Of a DNA stretch of 64,000 nt, positions 21,726 to 33,811 are shown piece after piece. The DNA comes from Phalacrocorax aristotelis (Eukaryota; Chordata; Aves; Suliformes; Phalacrocoracidae). Under the pieces are notes generated by a model. The model did no database searches, was not told the DNA's origin, and was given only the letters and a program-made list of their open reading frames with translations. Numbering within the stretch: the first letter of the stretch is position 1; each line of letters starts with the position of its first letter. Location: assembly GCF_949628215.1 (NCBI RefSeq), contig NW_027441109.1:930001-994000 (forward strand), given 5' to 3'. Position numbers and translations under genes: made by a program.

Positions 21726-22300
21726 CCTTAGGCCGCCCCCAGGCCCTGTCGTGAAGGCAGCAAGCCGTCCCTCAAGCGCACTGGATTCCCCCTTGGTGCA
21801 GGGGCCCTTAGCAGTAGCGTGGGGAGGGAGCGGTGTGTCCAGAAGCCCCTGCGGAAGGAGAGGCTTTGGCCAGGGTCGATCGACGGTAATGACGGTCACT
21901 GTTTCTTCTTTCCCTCTCCCAGAGACCGTGCTGAGGACGTGGTTGTCTGTCCTTCCCCCGGGGATGCCATTGCCTGCGGCCGTCTCAGGCTCGCGTGGCT
22001 TCTCTCTGCCCGTCCTCGCCGTCCTCGCAGCGCAGGGCCGAAAAGGGATAGACAAAGCCCTTCCCGGCTGCGGACAGGAGCTGCCTCAGCTGAAGCTGGA
22101 GACGCCAACGAAAGGTAAAGAAGAAGAAACTGAAGGTGCTCTGGCTGCCAGCTGCCTTCCTGCCGCAGGCAAGAGAGAGCCTGTCCATGCAGGTGGGGGA
22201 GGAAGGATCCCCCTTCATAGCCCGCAGCGGGCCAGGCCACCAACGTGCACCGTAGGGTCTGTACGCGTAACCCGGAGTTGGGTACGGGCGTGTAGTGCAC
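21703..22300. other. 598-bp segment present in units 2-4, absent from unit 1
   Basis: Unit 1 jumps from CTCCAGCAC (near 12201) directly to GGGCGAGCTAGG. In unit 2 the missing stretch is bounded on both sides by GCAC, so loss from unit 1 could have used 4-bp microhomology. The segment contains the 192-bp candidate exon. The counterparts are about 32050-32647 in unit 3 and 42079-42676 in unit 4. Confidence 0.8.
21923..22114 (+). other. candidate 192-bp exon, unit 2
   Basis: Acceptor TCTTTCCCTCTCCCAG ends at 21922 and donor GTAAAG starts at 22115. The 192 bp are open in more than one frame, one ending LPQLKLETPTKG. Units 3 and 4 keep exactly the same length and borders. No similarity to a known family is recognised, and the frame cannot be fixed because upstream and downstream exons do not join unambiguously. 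Confidence 0.35.
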
Positions 22301-22372
22301 GAGCGAGCTAGGCTACGTGCCTAGGAAGCCTCATCTGGTAAGAGCTGTAAGACACCCACGTATTCTCTTCAG

Positions 22373-22482
22373 GTGGAGGACGGCCTAGAGTCTGGAGCTG
22401 CAGAAGAGGCAGGGAGGAGAGGAGGGGAAAGAAGCATGTGAACGGCTAAATTGTGCCAGCAGCGCTGAGAGCGAGAGTCGCG
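22373..22482 (+). other. candidate 110-bp exon, unit 2
   Basis: Same sequence and splice borders as the unit 1 copy (acceptor to 22372, donor GTGAGT at 22483). It would be joined to the 192-bp candidate exon by a 258-bp intron. Confidence 0.4.
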
Positions 22483-22496
22483 GTGAGTCCTGGGCC

Positions 22497-22828
22497 ACTG
22501 GGGCCCCGTTGCCTCTCTTGTGCGTCCTGGGCCCTCCCTGTCTCTCCCCCGGCCCCCTCTCTTTCCTTACCTGCTGCAAAATTTACTTTTTTTTTTTGCG
22601 CCCCCCCCCCCCCGCACCTTCTTTCTCCATCTCGCTCTGAGTGTCTCCCTGCCTCCCCGTCTTTTCAGTCCTCCCTCTCTCTGTCCTGTAGCCTGTGGCT
22701 CCTTTTTCTTTCTCCGCCTCTCTCTGCCTGGCTCTGGCTCCGTGTTTTTTTTTTTTTTATTCCTCCTGCTCTGTCCTGTAGCCTGTCGGTGTTTTGTTGT
22801 TCTCTGGCTCTCTTGATCTGACTCCCTG
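22497..22828. repeat. pyrimidine-rich minisatellite, left part, unit 2
   Basis: Same as 12400-12732; the C homopolymer is 13 here instead of 15. Confidence 0.7.
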
Positions 22829-23391
22829 TGTTACCGAAAAACGCGTTAAAATCGGAAACGACTCCTCAACACCAATTTAGTATTAAAGAGCAGGCATTCT
22901 TTATTCGCGGCGCCGGATGCACGGGGGATCGCTCCTCCTGGCGTGCGTACCTCACGCACCTTTCCCGTACAATTTGTAGATCAATGTTTTACGTATTCAT
23001 ACATATTCATTATTGTCCTGTCTGCTGATTGGTACAAACTTGCTCGTTCCGTATGTAAATCGCTGCGCAGGCTCGGTTGTCCTCTTCCGTTGTTCTCTTC
23101 TGTTACTTGGGTCGGTGGTGGTCTGTGAGTCGGTGGTCGCGATCTCCCCCTGCCGGAATTACCTTTTAGCTTCTCGGCTCTTACTCTTGGCAGTCTTGGC
23201 TAGTTTTCTCAGTCCGCTAAGCGAAACAGCGTTTTTTCATCCTTTTCTGACAGAAGCACGTTGTCTGTTGTTCTGTTCGCATTAATGATCGCCTAGGGAC
23301 TAAAATGCAGATCGACAGGTGCGCTGATTGGTACGCTCCATGTTCCCGTAATGGAACACCGTCTCTGGTTGATTTCATCACTTTGGTTACA
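22829..23391 (-). repeat. 3' LTR, provirus copy 2
   Basis: 563 bp, near-identical to the left LTRs of copies 1 and 3. AATAAA on the minus strand at 22900-22905. Confidence 0.93.
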
Positions 23392-23465
23392 TTTCCCCTG
23401 TTTGGAAGTTCTGAAATAATAATTTTCTCAATACTTCCATCCTAGATCAATAATATTCCACTATG

Positions 23466-26434
23466 TCAGTTTAGTGTTTGCTTCATGTTCTGAAATTTTT
23501 CACTTGATTGTGGTCTCCAGGGTGTATGCAGGTCCCATTTTCTACCCAAAATTTTATTAATTTGTTGAAGTACCTCTGCAAAAAAATGTGGTGCTCTATC
23601 AGAGGACATTCCCGTTGGCACTCTAAATCTTGGTATTATTTCCTTCAGCAACGTCTTAACTACTACTCTAGCTTTGTCGGTGCAGCACGAGAAAGCTGCT
23701 GGCCATCTAGAAAATTTGTCAATCAGCACTGACAAATACTGCTCTATCTATTTTGTCTGGGTAACTCAGAGAACTTAATTTGCTAATAATTTCCGGGAGA
23801 ATTTTTTGTTTTGTTACTCCTAAAGGTTGTTTCCTTTGGTTCAGGGGATTATTTCTAGGACAGATTGGACACTTAGCTACTATGGGTTTAACTATTCTTG
23901 TCGTGCCTACACACGCTACAGATGTTTTTAAACTCAAAACCGTAGCGCCTACAGCCTAATGTGTTTGCTCATGGTTTTCTTTTGCAAGTTCTGTCATAAC
24001 TTGTGGGGTGGTTGTTGTTATTACTTGTTTTTCTGGTGTTACCTACCATCTCTCTGTGTTTTGTGATGCTTCCAATTGTTCTGCTAATTGCTCATCCAAT
24101 TTATTATATCTCGGTTTCAACTTTGGAATTCTGATCTGTTTTACTGGTACTAGTGCAAGGATACCTTGCTCTGCAGTCCTCTTTGCAGCTTTATCGGTCA
24201 GTCGTTTGCTTATGTTTACAGCCGTCTGGCCAAATTGATGAGCTTTGCAACGCTTTACCGCCACTTCTTTTGGTTTCTGCACGTCTTCCGGAAGTTGGAG
24301 AATTTCTTCTTTATGCTGTATTGATGATTCTTGGGCTGATGGCAGTCCTTTCTCCTTCCCAATAGCTCCATGATCGTGGATCACACCAAATGCACGTTTG
24401 GAATCAGTCTAGATATTTATCCTTTGTCCTTCTGCCATTCGCAGAGCTCGCTTCAATGCTACCAATACTGCTTTCTGTGCTGAGGTGTTTGCAGGCAGCA
24501 CCCCTGACTCCATTCCCTCGGCGGCGATAACGACAGCATATCCGGCCATTCGCTTCTCTTCTCGCCCAGAGCTTCTTCCATCTGTAAACAACTCCAGATC
24601 AGGATTTTCCCAGAGGTTTGTGTCTCAGGTCTGGTCTGCTGGAATAGACTTGTTCAATAGTTAGCAAGCGATCGTGTTCTAAATTGTCCGTAAGGTTTTC
24701 TGTTGTTAAAAACATAGCAGGATTCAGTATAGCAGTAGTCTTCGATTCCACATCGTCTTGTTCTAACAGAACAACTTGATATTTCAACATTCTGCTAAGG
24801 GATAGCCAACGACCCCCCTTTTGTTCTAAAACAGTCACCGCTATGTGCGGGACATATACTGTCATCTTCTGTCCCATTGTTAACTTTGGGGCTTCCCGGA
24901 TCGGCAGCGCTGTCGTTGCTACTGCCCGTAAACACCTAGGCCATCTTTTACTCGCGTGGTCAGGTTGTTTGGAGAAGTAGCCCACAGGTCTCTTCCAGGT
25001 TCCCAGTCGCTGTGTCAGCACTCCAAGGGCTAAATGTTGTCTTTCGTGGACAAACAACTGAAAAGGTTTAGCGAAATCAGGTAGGCCTAATGCAGGGGCC
25101 ATCATCGAGGCTCTTTTCAGTTCTTTGAATGCCGTTTGGCATCCGGGCGTCCAGGTTAAATATTTATCCTTTTGAGTCTTTCAATGCCTCAAATAATGGT
25201 TTTACATACAGTCTACAGTTCAGAATCCAGAGCTGATGCTATTTCATTGTTTTCAGAAAAGCTCTCAGTTCCTTCGGGCTGCTAGGTTCGGGAATTTGAC
25301 AAATAGTTTCTTTCTTTTCACTTTCTAATTGTCTTTGTCTTTGAGATTTCAAATCCTAAATAAATGGCTGCTTCTTTTCCTATTTGGGTTTTGTTTCTGG
25401 AAACTCCGCATCTTCCTTGGCCCAGAAAATTTAAAAATTTCAAAACATTTTTCTTTACTTTGTGCCGCTATCAGAATGTCATCCGCATTCTGTAACAAGA
25501 TGCCTCTCCCTGGGTTCTGTTTTTTCTATATCTCTAATTTTTTTTTGCCAGCTGAGTCTCAAGTATCGTAGGACTATTTTTAAATCCTTGTGGAAGTACG
25601 GTCCATGGTAGCTGTGTCTTTCATTCTGTGGTGGGGCTTTCCCATTGCAAAGCAAATAGGCTTTGACTTTTTATGCCTGGAGGTATGCAAAAGAAGGCGT
25701 CCTTCAAATCTAGTACAGTAAACCATTTATGCTCCTCCTTTAAAAGAGGTCAGTAAAGTGTATGGATTAGCTACTACCGGATGTATATCTTGGACCACCT
25801 GATTTATAGCCCTTAAATCGTGAACTAGCTAATACTCTTTGCCTCTAGATTTCTTTACTGGCGACACAGGAGTACTATATTCTGATTCACATTCCACTAA
25901 AAGCTCATATTCTGAAAAATTTTATAATTAACTTCTGTAATCCTTTTCGAGCCTCTCGCTTAATAGCGTATTGTTTTTGTCTTACGGGCTTGGCTCCAAG
26001 CTTTAAGGTTACTTTTACCGGCTCTGCCCACTTAGATCGCTCCGGAGCTCCGCTCGCTCAAACCAAAGGAATTACTACGTTTTCCACTTCCTTGGGAACC
26101 TGTTCCTCCCTGGAGGAATCCTGTAACATAAACGCTCTCGCCTCTGTGGCTTTTGATTCTGGTGTTAGTGATTTAATCTCTCCATCTTTAAAAGTTACTT
26201 GAGCATCTAATTGACCTAATAGATCTCGTCATAACAGAGGCAGTGGACATTCAGGCATATGCAGAAACTGGTGAGTTGCCCATTGCTTCTCCAATTTAAA
26301 CTTTAATGGCTCTGAGAGGGGCTAATTTTTCTTTGCCCTGTTGCGCTAGCAACATCTACTGATTTATGATCAAATTTCTCTTCACGTGTATTCAATACCA
26401 AATAAGTGGCTCCCGTATCTACCAAAAATTCTAT
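23466..26434 (-). pseudogene. pol: pro-pol remnant, provirus copy 2
   Basis: Same motifs and lesions as copy 1: LVDTGA at 26408-26425, NADD at 25478-25489, Glu to Val in RNase H, stop before TDSK, Glu to Gln in integrase. In addition, the 2-bp deletion near 25346 breaks an RT frame that stays open for 68 codons in copies 1 and 3. Confidence 0.9.
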
Positions 26435-26520
26435 TTCTTCATTCCGTAGCTTCAGTGTAACCAGGTGTTCAGCTAGGGTTGATTCCCCTGGTCTCCTTCA
26501 TGCCAAGCTACTTCAAGCAT

Positions 26521-27451
26521 TTAACCCAGATCTCTGGATTCAGGTTGTTCTAGTTTCTGAAGGTTGTTTTCTCTCCCCCCGCCCCCATCTGGGGCTGATT
26601 GTCTTATGAATATAGAGACCAGCTGAATTGCTTTTTCTGGTTTTTCTGGGTTCAAATGAGTATATTTTCTGGTGGTCACCTTCAGTCTTTCCATAAAGGC
26701 TGAAGGGGACTCACTTAATTCTTGTCTCACTTCATAAATTTTGACCAATTTATTGCTTTTGGCATTGCTTGTCTTACTCCAAATAAAATCTCTCTCTGAC
26801 ATCTAGTCAACATTCCCCTGGGTCCTGGCTGATTAGGGTCCCACTCGGGATTTGTAGATGGAAAATTCTTATTCATTGTTCTCTGTAAATTCCCGTTAGC
26901 ATGTGCTCCCTGCACCTGCCTTCTGGCTGTATTCAGTACTATTTTCTTGTCAGTTTCATCAAGCGAAGTATCCAGTATCACAAGTAGAGCAACACTCTTT
27001 CAAGTTCTCACCACGTTTTCCTCTTTTCAGAAACATTGCCGTAGAATCTTGTGGACATACCTCACGCTGTTTCTGCTGCTCGGGATGATTCCACGGTGTA
27101 AAGAACAAATCAACATATGCCACTTCTTCCCATTTGCCTTCCCTTTTTACAAAACAACATTAATTGCAAGACGGTACGATATTGCAATGTCTCATGTTCT
27201 GGCCATTTGTGCCCACCTTCCAATTGATACGTTGGCCACCAATGATTGCAATATTCAATTAATGGTTTCCGAGTTAGTGGGTCACCGCCCCCGACGTCTT
27301 TCCAGTGCTTCAAAATACATCGCAAAGGTGTTCTCTGTGGGATAGGTTTCCTACTCAGTAATGCTCCCGTCTCCCAGTCAACTAGTAGTTGTGATTGTGC
27401 GCTATCGCAAATACTAGTCAGAGGGACTCCAACCCCCGTTAGAGGTCTCAC
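26521..27451 (-). pseudogene. gag: gag remnant, provirus copy 2
   Basis: Same interrupted matrix-like and capsid parts as in copy 1. One matrix-region codon differs (AGT for the ACT of copy 1, Ser for Thr), shared with copy 3. Confidence 0.8.
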
Positions 27452-27850
27452 TGGAAATCTGCCACTGGGATCTGTAGCCCCCTGCTAGATATCCCTGGAG
27501 ACTTCAACCCCCTGTTGAAGACTCCCCTACCCTCGGGTCCCGCTCCACAGGCTTTCGCCTAGCAGAGACTTACCAACCGAGGCACCTCTTGGCCCCGACC
27601 CTGCGTGGCTTTCGCCGCGCCTTACGGGCAGGCCTGTGGGACTCAAACCCGCTATCCTATCCTATGTGGGAAACTAACCCCACGTATTATTCTACCTAAG
27701 TTTCTTCTTCAAAGAATGCCTTGTTTACCTCAATCCAGGGGATCTTGCTCAGAATTCTCTGGCCCGGGGATCGGAAGCTCTCCCGGAGAATTCCTCGGGG
27801 CCGGCTGCAGGTCCCACGATCCCACGGATCCGTCGAGATTCAAAAGCAGG

Positions 27851-27868
27851 TTCCCACCTGGGGTGCCA
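27851..27868 (-). other. primer-binding site, copy 2
   Basis: Same TGGCACCCCAGGTGGGAA on the minus strand, 4 bp from the LTR. Confidence 0.7.
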
Positions 27869-27872
27869 AAAC

Positions 27873-28450
27873 TGTTACCGAAAAACGCGTTAAAATCGGA
27901 AACGACTCCTCAACACCAATTTAGTATTAAAGAGCAGGCATTCTATATTCACGGCGCCGGATGCACGGGGGATCGCTCCTCCTGGCGTGCGTACCTCACG
28001 CACCTTTCCTGTACAATTTGTAGATGAAAATTTTACATACTCATACATAGTCATTATTGTCTTGTCTAGCGATGGGTACAAACTTGCTCGTTCCGTATGT
28101 CAATCACTGCGCAGGCTCGGTTGTCCTCTTCCGTTGTTCTCTTCTGAGTAGGTGGTGTTACTTGGGTCGGTGGTGGTCTGTGAGTCGGTGGTCGCGATCT
28201 CCCCCTGCCGGAATTACCTTTTAGCTTCTCGGCTCTTACTCTTGGCAGTCTTGGCTAGTTTTCTCAGTCCGCTAAGCGAAACCGCGTTTTGTCATCCTTT
28301 TCTGACAGAAGCATGTTGTCTGTTGTTCTGCTGACATTAACGATCGCCTAGGCACTAAAATGCAGATCGACAGGTGCGCTGATTGGTACGCTCCATGTTC
28401 CCGTAATGGAACACCGTCTCTGGTTGGTTGATTTCATCGCTTTGGTTACA
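27873..28450 (-). repeat. 5' LTR, provirus copy 2
   Basis: 578 bp, near-identical to the right LTRs of copies 1 and 3, including the 11-bp and 4-bp insertions and the lost AATAAA. Confidence 0.93.
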
Positions 28451-29650
28451 CCTGTTCCTGTTGTTCAGTTTCTTCTTTTTTGGCTTTGTGTGATTCTCTC
28501 TGTGATTCTGTTTTTCTCTGCCTCGCTTTTCCCAGCTCCCCGTCCCTCACTTTTAATGCCCGTTATCCTTCACCAGCACACTCTCCCTTGGTTCCCATCC
28601 TCGTTTCTGAATTCCTCCTGCTTTGCCACGTAGCCCGTGACTTTTTTCTTAATCTCTCTCTGTCTGCCTCAACGCTCCCCCCGTGCTTTTTAATTTGTCT
28701 TCTCTGCTCTGTACCCTGCTACTGTTCTTGCCTTTCTGAGTTCTTCTCTGTCCAGCTCCCTTTCCCTATTCATGAATTCCTGTTCTTCCTGCAGCCACCG
28801 CTGTTCCCTGTGACCTCCATCTCTCTCTGTCCAGCTCCCTGTCCCTAGGTTTTAATTCCTGCCTCTGCCCGCTGTAGCCTGTCTAGATGTTTCTCTCGGC
28901 CTCTCTCTCTGTCCGGCTCCCTCTCTCTGTGTTCTAATTCCACGTTCTCTGTCACGTGGACCCGTGCTATTTGTTTGTCCTCATCTCTCTCTGTCCAGCT
29001 CCTTGCTGCGATGTTTTATTTCCTCATTTCCTCCCTCTCTGTCTTTGTAGCCCATTGCTGTTGGTTTGTTTGTTGTTTTTTTTTTTCCACTTGTTTCTTC
29101 ATGTGTCTCTGTCTGCCTCCCAGTCCCTGATCTTTAATTCCTCCTTCCCTGTAGGCCGCTGTTCCTTTTTTCCATTCTACATTGTGTTCTCTTTGGTCTC
29201 GTGTTCTTATTCATTGATTCCCTCCTCGCTGCCCTGTGGCTTGTCCCCATTTTATTGTTGCTTCTCTCTCCCTCTCTCTGGCTTCTTGCCCCTGTTTTTA
29301 AAATTCCTCCCTCTCTTCTCTCTTCCCTGTAGGCCGTGTGATCTTTAGCCTTTCTCCATGTCTTTCTGCCCAGCTCTCTGTGTCTATTCATTAATTCTTC
29401 CCTCTCTGCCCTGTAGCCTGTAGCTTCTGTCCTTTCTCCATCTTGCTGTCCCTGGCTCCCGCGTGACCCTATGCTAGAATTGTTTCTCTCTTCTCTCCGT
29501 ACGCATTGCGATTCCTTTTGCTCTCTGTCTCCCTTTGGTTTTTTTCTTTTTTTTTTCTGGCTCCCTGTCCCTAATTCTTAATTCTCTGCCTTCTCGTGCC
29601 CCATGGTTTGTTCTGTGGGGTTCTCTCGCGGTTCCCTCGCAGTTCCCTCC
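28451..29650. repeat. pyrimidine-rich minisatellite, right part, unit 2
   Basis: Near-identical to 18357-19556. Confidence 0.7.
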
Positions 29651-29725
29651 AGTCCATACTGGGCTATATTGGTCTAGTCCATACTGGGCTATATTGGTCT
29701 AGTCCATACTGGGCTATATTGGTCT
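29651..29725. repeat. 25-bp repeat, 3 copies
   Basis: Same unit as at 19557, three copies. Confidence 0.9.
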
Positions 29726-29790
29726 GTCCCGGCTTCCTCCCACTTCTTTCCCAGTGCCTCACAGTAGGTCCCGGTTCCGTCCATGGGATG

Positions 29791-30404
29791 AACTGTGAGG
29801 GAACTGTGAGGGAACTGTGAGGGAACTGTGAGGGAACTGTGAGGGAACTGTGAGGGAACTGTGAGGGAACTGTGAGGGAACTGTGAGGGAACTGTGAGGG
29901 AACTGTGAGGGAACTGTGAGGGAACTGTGAGGGAACTGTGAGGGAACTGTGAGGGAACTGTGAGGGAACTGTGAGGGAACTGTGAGGGAACTGTGAGGGA
30001 ACTGTGAGGGAACTGTGAGGGAACTGTGAGGGAACTGTGAGGGAACTGTGAGGGAACTGTGAGGGAACTGTGAGGGAACTGTGAGGGAACTGTGAGGGAA
30101 CTGTGAGGGAACTGTGAGGGAACTGTGAGGGAACTGTGAGGGAACTGTGAGGGAACTGTGAGGGAACTGTGAGGGAACTGTGAGGGAACTGTGAGGGAAC
30201 TGTGAGGGAACTGTGAGGGAACTGTGAGGGAACTGTGAGGGAACTGTGAGGGAACTGTGAGGGAACTGTGAGGGAACTGTGAGGGAACTGTGAGGGAACT
30301 GTGAGGGAACTGTGAGGGAACTGTGAGGGAACTGTGAGGGAACTGTGAGGGAACTGTGAGGGAACTGTGAGGGAACTGTGAGGGAACTGTGAGGGAACTG
30401 TGAG
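29791..30404. repeat. 11-bp minisatellite, about 56 copies, end of unit 2
   Basis: Same AACTGTGAGGG unit, 614 bp, uniform. Confidence 0.97.
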
Positions 30405-30684
30405 GAGGGGGGCGGCCCCCCGGGCCCCAGCCCCTCCCCCCCGCCTGGGGCCAGGCCCCGCGGCCGCCGGCCCCTTCCTCCTCTGCCCGCTCCCGTCGCA
30501 GACGGCTCGGTATGTGTCACGAGCGGCAGCCGCGTTCAGCAGCTCTCGGAGGGCGCGCGGCTGTGCCCGGCCGTGACCGGGGCCCGCAGGGGTTTCCCGC
30601 TCGCTCCGAGAAGGCGCTGGCCCCGAGCCGGCGCGTCCCGCCCCGCCCGGCCCTCGGCGCCCTCGCGAGCTGAGCGCGGCCCGG

Positions 30685-30701
30685 CCAGCAGGGGGCGCTG
30701 G
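30685..30701 (+). promoter_or_regulatory. CTCF-type motif, unit 3
   Basis: Identical CCAGCAGGGGGCGCTGG, 10347 bp from the unit 2 site, same orientation. Confidence 0.7.
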
Positions 30702-31116
30702 CGCTCACCGGCTGGGCGCGGTGGCGGGGCCGGTGGGGGCCGTTCCTTCCGGCCGCCCTTTAAGGGCCGCCCCGCGGGGCTCGGGCTTCCGGTGGCGCGT
30801 GCGCGGCGCGTCGGAGCGGGGGCGGGAGCGGTGCGTGTGGAGGCCGAAGGGCCGGTGCGTGTGGCGGCCGGGTCGCGAGGCGTCCCTGTGCGGTGCCGGG
30901 GCCCCTCTGCGGCCCGGCGTGGGAAGCCCGCGGCCGGCGGAGCCTGCTCGGAGCTGGGCGGGGAGCGCCGCGGCGGTCCGGCCGCCGGCAGCCATCCCCT
31001 GCGGTGGCCGGCAGCCCCTCGGGACGCCTGGAGGCCTGGCGGTGCCCGAGCCTCGCCTGCGGCAGCCGCCTGAGAGAGCAGCGCGGCCGTGTCCGGGGGC
31101 CGGAGAGCGCTGGTGG
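30702..31116 (+). promoter_or_regulatory. CpG-island promoter and candidate exon 1, unit 3
   Basis: Near-identical to units 1 and 2: CTTTAAG at 30758-30764, donor GTGAGT at 31117. At one exon site it carries GGTGGCCGG as in unit 1, whereas units 2 and 4 carry GGTGTCCGG. Confidence 0.5.
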
Positions 31117-31687
31117 GTGAGTTCGGGCAGCGGGGGGCGGGTGTGTGTCTCCGGGCGGGGCCGGGGGGCTCCGTGCCCCGCAGAGGAGCCCCGGTCGGGC
31201 ATCGTTCGCTTCCGAACAATGCAGGTCTGTCCCTGGTTATTTTCTGTGTACAGTGTTTCGGGCCACCTGAAAGCCTTTGGCCGGGTAGGTTTGGTGCGGG
31301 GCGATGGCAGGTGTGGACCCTGAAAGATCTCGGGTGGGGGGCGTGGGAGGTATTTCTTGCCTTAAAACTCTGAGCCCACCTCGTGTGTCATGTCGTGTTA
31401 TCATGTCGTGAGTCTCGTGACTGTGGCAAATGGCTGAGTCGGGCGTTTTCTGATAACTAACTTCTGAACGTGTGCGTGTGTAGGCACGGGGAGATTTGTG
31501 CAGGGTGACGGAGCCCCTTGTGCTTCTGTGCTAATGTCTACCTGTTCTAGACCTCCAGTGTTGGAAAGCCTTTGTTTAGTGCCTAGTTGTGGCTGCGTAA
31601 CTGCTGTTGCGCCTGCAGCTGTGCTCGCAGGGATGCTGGGTGGCTCCGCATCAAACCGGCCGCCGGGCGGCCGGGTTGTGCCGCAGA

Positions 31688-31767
31688 GCATGCCGGGAGC
31701 TGTAGTCCTGGCGCAGTGGCTGCCGGCCCTGTCACGTGGTTCGCCGGGCATGGCGGGAGGCGCAGTC
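31688..31767 (+). promoter_or_regulatory. ZNF143/SBS-type promoter, unit 3
   Basis: Same two SBS-like elements (31688-31707 and 31748-31767) 60 bp apart with the intervening CACGTG, as in unit 2. Confidence 0.6.
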
Positions 31768-32072
31768 TTCCGGCGCTCGGGTGCCGGGCGGCCGTGGCGC
31801 GTACGGTACGCGAGGTGTATTTTTGGGGTTGGCTTCGTGTTGATTACTGGGGGCTTGCGGGTGCGGCCGCTTCCCGAGAAGCGGTGAGTTCCCCGGGAGC
31901 TGACAGAAGGGAAGAGGGAAAGGAGGAGGACGATGACCTTTTCCCCGTGCCCAGGGCGCAGATGATGGCCGCCTCCCCGGCCCACCGGAGGTCCCGCTCA
32001 GCCTCCCCGGGCACCCCTTGCCCCGTGTGCCTGCCCCCAGCTCCGGCACCTCCCCATAAGCGTGCTGCATAG
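31690..32072 (+). CDS. hypothetical 103-aa protein, two candidate exons, unit 3
   Basis: Same structure as in unit 2: exon 31690-31883, intron 31884-31954 (GTGAGT to CCCAG), exon 31955-32072 ending in TAG. I saw no coding difference from unit 2. Preceded by the SBS-type promoter. Function unknown; coding status unproven. Confidence 0.3.
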
Positions 32073-32269
32073 CCTTAGGCCGCCCCCAGGCCCTGTCGTG
32101 AAGGCAGCAAGCCGTCCCTCAAGCGCACTGGATTCCCCCTTGGTGCAGGGGCCCTTAGCAGTAGCGTGGGGAGGGAGCGGTGTGTCCAGAAGCCCCTGCG
32201 GAAGGAGAGGCTTTGGCCAGGGTCGATCGACGGTAATGACGGTCACTGTTTCTTCTTTCCCTCTCCCAG

Positions 32270-32461
32270 AGACCGTGCTGAGGACGTGGTTGTCTGTCCT
32301 TCCCCCGGGGATGCCATTGCCTGCGGCCGTCTCAGGCTCGCGTGGCTTCTCTCTGCCCGTCCTCGCCGTCCTCGCAGCGCAGGGCCGAAAAGGGATAGAC
32401 AAAGCCCTTCCCGGCTGCGGACAGGAGCTGCCTCAGCTGAAGCTGGAGACGCCAACGAAAG
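32270..32461 (+). other. candidate 192-bp exon, unit 3
   Basis: Same 192-bp exon with identical acceptor and donor as unit 2. Confidence 0.35.
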
Positions 32462-32719
32462 GTAAAGAAGAAGAAACTGAAGGTGCTCTGGCTGCCAGCT
32501 GCCTTCCTGCCGCAGGCAAGAGAGAGCCTGTCCATGCAGGTGGGGGAGGAAGGATCCCCCTTCATAGCCCGCAGCGGGCCAGGCCACCAACGTGCACCGT
32601 AGGGTCTGTACGCGTAACCCGGAGTTGGGTACGGGCGTGTAGTGCACGAGCGAGCTAGGCTACGTGCCTAGGAAGCCTCATCTGGTAAGAGCTGTAAGAC
32701 ACCCACGTATTCTCTTCAG

Positions 32720-32829
32720 GTGGAGGACGGCCTAGAGTCTGGAGCTGCAGAAGAGGCAGGGAGGAGAGGAGGGGAAAGAAGCATGTGAACGGCTAAATTG
32801 TGCCAGCAGCGCTGAGAGCGAGAGTCGCG
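32720..32829 (+). other. candidate 110-bp exon, unit 3
   Basis: Same borders as in units 1 and 2 (acceptor to 32719, donor GTGAGT at 32830). Confidence 0.4.
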
Positions 32830-32843
32830 GTGAGTCCTGGGCC

Positions 32844-33174
32844 ACTGGGGCCCCGTTGCCTCTCTTGTACGTCCTGGGCCCTCCCTGTCTCTCCCCCGGC
32901 CCCCTCTCTTTCCTTACCTGCTGCAAAATTTACTTTTTTTTTTTGCGCCCCCCCCCCCCCGCACCTTCTTTCTCCATCTCGCTCTGAGTGTCTCCCTGCC
33001 TCCCCGTCTTTTCAGTCCTCCCTCTCTCTGTCCTGTAGCCTGTGGCTCCTTTTTCTTTCTCCGCCTCTCTCTGCCTGGCTCTGGCTCCGTGTTTTTTTTT
33101 TTTTATTCCTCCTGCTCTGTCCTGTAGCCTGTCGGTGTTTTGTTGTTCTCTGGCTCTCTTGATCTGACTCCCTG
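32844..33174. repeat. pyrimidine-rich minisatellite, left part, unit 3
   Basis: Same repeat as in units 1 and 2, immediately left of the provirus. Confidence 0.7.
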
Positions 33175-33737
33175 TGTTACCGAAAAACGCGTTAAAATCG
33201 GAAACGACTCCTCAACACCAATTTAGTATTAAAGAGCAGGCATTCTTTATTCGCGGCGCCGGATGCACGGGGGATCGCTCCTCCTGGCGTGCGTACCTCA
33301 CGCACCTTTCCCGTACAATTTGTAGATCAATGTTTTACGTATTCATACATATTCATTATTGTCCTGTCTGCTGATTGGTACAAACTTGCTCGTTCCGTAT
33401 GTAAATCGCTGCGCAGGCTCGGTTGTCCTCTTCCGTTGTTCTCTTCTGTTACTTGGGTCGGTGGTGGTCTGTGAGTCGGTGGTCGCGATCTCCCCCTGCC
33501 GGAATTACCTTTTAGCTTCTCGGCTCTTACTCTTGGCAGTCTTGGCTAGTTTTCTCAGTCCGCTAAGCGAAACAGCGTTTTTTCATCCTTTTCTGACAGA
33601 AGCACGTTGTCTGTTGTTCTGTTCGCATTAATGATCGCCTAGGGACTAAAATGCAGATCGACAGGTGCGCTGATTGGTACGCTCCATGTTCCCGTAATGG
33701 AACACCGTCTCTGGTTGATTTCATCACTTTGGTTACA
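33175..33737 (-). repeat. 3' LTR, provirus copy 3
   Basis: 563 bp. AATAAA on the minus strand at 33246-33251. Shares GTTTTTTCATCC with copy 2 where copy 1 has GTTTTGTCATCC. Confidence 0.93.
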
Positions 33738-33811
33738 TTTCCCCTGTTTGGAAGTTCTGAAATAATAATTTTCTCAATACTTCCATCCTAGATCAATAAT
33801 ATTCCACTATG

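Larger units (their letters stand above)
22829..28450 (-). mobile_element. defective class I endogenous retrovirus, copy 2
   Basis: Same insertion site, CCTG flanks, order and lesions as copy 1, 5622 bp. It differs from copies 1 and 3 by a 2-bp deletion in the RT region near 25346 (GAGATTTC for GAGATATTTC). It shares several base changes with copy 3 against copy 1. Confidence 0.93.
20055..30404 (+). repeat. segmental duplication unit 2
   Basis: A direct copy of unit 3: corresponding markers at 20151 and 30498 are 10347 bp apart, and the two units match almost base for base through promoter, exons, provirus, pyrimidine-rich repeat and 11-bp array. The clear differences are the length of the 11-bp array, a 2-bp deletion in pol and scattered single-base changes. 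Confidence 0.95.

Noticed and set aside
29759..30520. 253-codon minus-strand frame of repeated SQFPHSSLTVP (also at 19640-20173 and 40108-40563)
   Set aside because: Direct translation of the 11-bp minisatellite. Its length tracks copy number, and it would start in the promoter region antisense to all other signals.
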